This document shows, in pieces, positions 63,416-64,000 of a DNA stretch of 64,000 nucleotides (its first letter is position 1; every line of letters starts with the position of its first letter). The DNA is from Phylloscopus collybita (lineage: Eukaryota > Chordata > Aves > Passeriformes > Phylloscopidae), in contig JAJNNQ010000006.1 of the NCBI GenBank assembly GCA_027886175.1, positions 12,282,001-12,346,000 on the forward strand, given 5' to 3'. Under the pieces are notes generated by a model. That model was given only the letters and a program-made list of their open reading frames with translations. It ran no database searches and was not told where the DNA came from. The position numbers were made by a program, and so were the translations under genes.

Positions 63416-64000
63416 AGTGATTTTCTCTAGAACTTCTGGAAAGGCTATCTGATCCTTCCCCACTCATTGATACCATGTACCTCCAACCCACCTGCCTTGA
63501 TGTAAATAGTGCTTAGGGTTGCATAGTAAAGTAAATGAGAGAAGCAGTTTGGAAATACTTCAGAGAAGGTAAGGGAAAAGCAAGCTTAATACCAGTCAAT
63601 TCCTGGATCCTGTTTGCTGTATGACTGAATAAACAATTGTGTTGCCCTAAGGACAAGGCTGAGGGGAAGAAACAAGGGATTCAGGCTTGAAGAAGACAGG
63701 ATCACTTCTCTCAGTAGCAGTGTTAGCTTAGGTTGGCTGAAAGTCACTATAGCCTAAGATGGAAAATGAGGTTGTCTTAAAATAACAGCTGTGAAAAACA
63801 CTTTCTAAGCTAATACACAACACGAGGCTCACATAACCACTACGAAACAGAAGTGTGTAAAGATCTCGAAAGCATGCAAGGACAGCATAAATTCTATAAT
63901 AAACAATTAAGAGCTTAGAAAGAAGACTTTTAGTGCTACTAACATGCAGCATAACTTCACCCACCCAGGATTAAGCTTTAGCACAGACCAAAAGCTAGAT
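63416..64000 (-). other. TBC1D4: TBC1D4 intron 1, right edge
   Basis: AT-rich sequence beyond the CR1 fragment. No exon, promoter or CpG island is visible before the window ends. Confidence 0.6.

Larger units (their letters stand above)
1..64000 (-). other. TBC1D4: TBC1D4 transcription unit, internal part (both ends outside the window)
   Basis: All recognised coding sequence belongs to one minus-strand gene. Five exons occur in the order and phase expected for TBC1D4 (AS160), a Rab GTPase-activating protein acting on GLUT4-type storage vesicles. The PTB1-start exon with the initiator Met should lie right of 64000. The TBC domain exons should lie left of position 1. Identity as TBC1D4 rather than the paralogue TBC1D1 rests on the two-site Akt loop in the largest exon and near-identity to remembered mammalian TBC1D4 across all five exons. 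That the whole right part is one intron is inferred from the absence of any further recognisable exon. Confidence 0.9.

Noticed and set aside
10470..64000. Novel defence, CRISPR or operon-like system
   Set aside because: The window is a vertebrate intron. There are no regularly spaced direct repeats with unique spacers, no gene clusters, and no prokaryotic signals.

Overview
This window is vertebrate nuclear DNA, almost certainly from a bird. It is AT-rich, has long introns with vertebrate splice signals, carries two 3' fragments of CR1 LINEs (the dominant avian retroposon), and holds two LTRs of avian endogenous-retrovirus type. No prokaryotic operons, CRISPR arrays, tRNAs or rRNAs were seen.

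The only gene I can support is TBC1D4 (AS160), a Rab GTPase-activating protein that links insulin/Akt signalling to vesicle traffic. It is on the minus strand, so the transcript runs from high to low coordinates. Five consecutive internal coding exons were found by homology, splice sites and reading phase: 9867-10469, 8421-8510, 5175-5279, 2509-2641 and 572-663. Together they encode about 341 residues with no stop or frameshift. They cover the phosphorylation/14-3-3 loop with two Akt-type sites, the second PTB domain and the start of the linker after it. The first coding exon lies beyond the right edge, and the Rab-GAP (TBC) domain exons lie beyond the left edge.

Layout: 1-10469 holds exons with introns of about 1.4-3.1 kb. 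From 10470 to 64000 I see only the interior of one very long upstream intron (at least 53.5 kb). It contains a probable LTR at 21722-22812, a clear solo LTR with matching 5-bp target duplications at 31936-32363, CR1 fragments at 40772-40970 and 63261-63415, several homopolymer runs (up to 58 A) and four large tracts made almost only of A and C on the plus strand.

I found no convincing new biological system. The items most worth a second look are an unidentified exon-like open frame at 59629-60000 on the opposite strand, the conserved Akt switch in a bird gene whose classic cargo GLUT4 has been reported missing from bird assemblies, the same-strand A/C tracts in the long intron, and a few perfect hairpins. 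Species and exact repeat family names cannot be settled from sequence reading alone.
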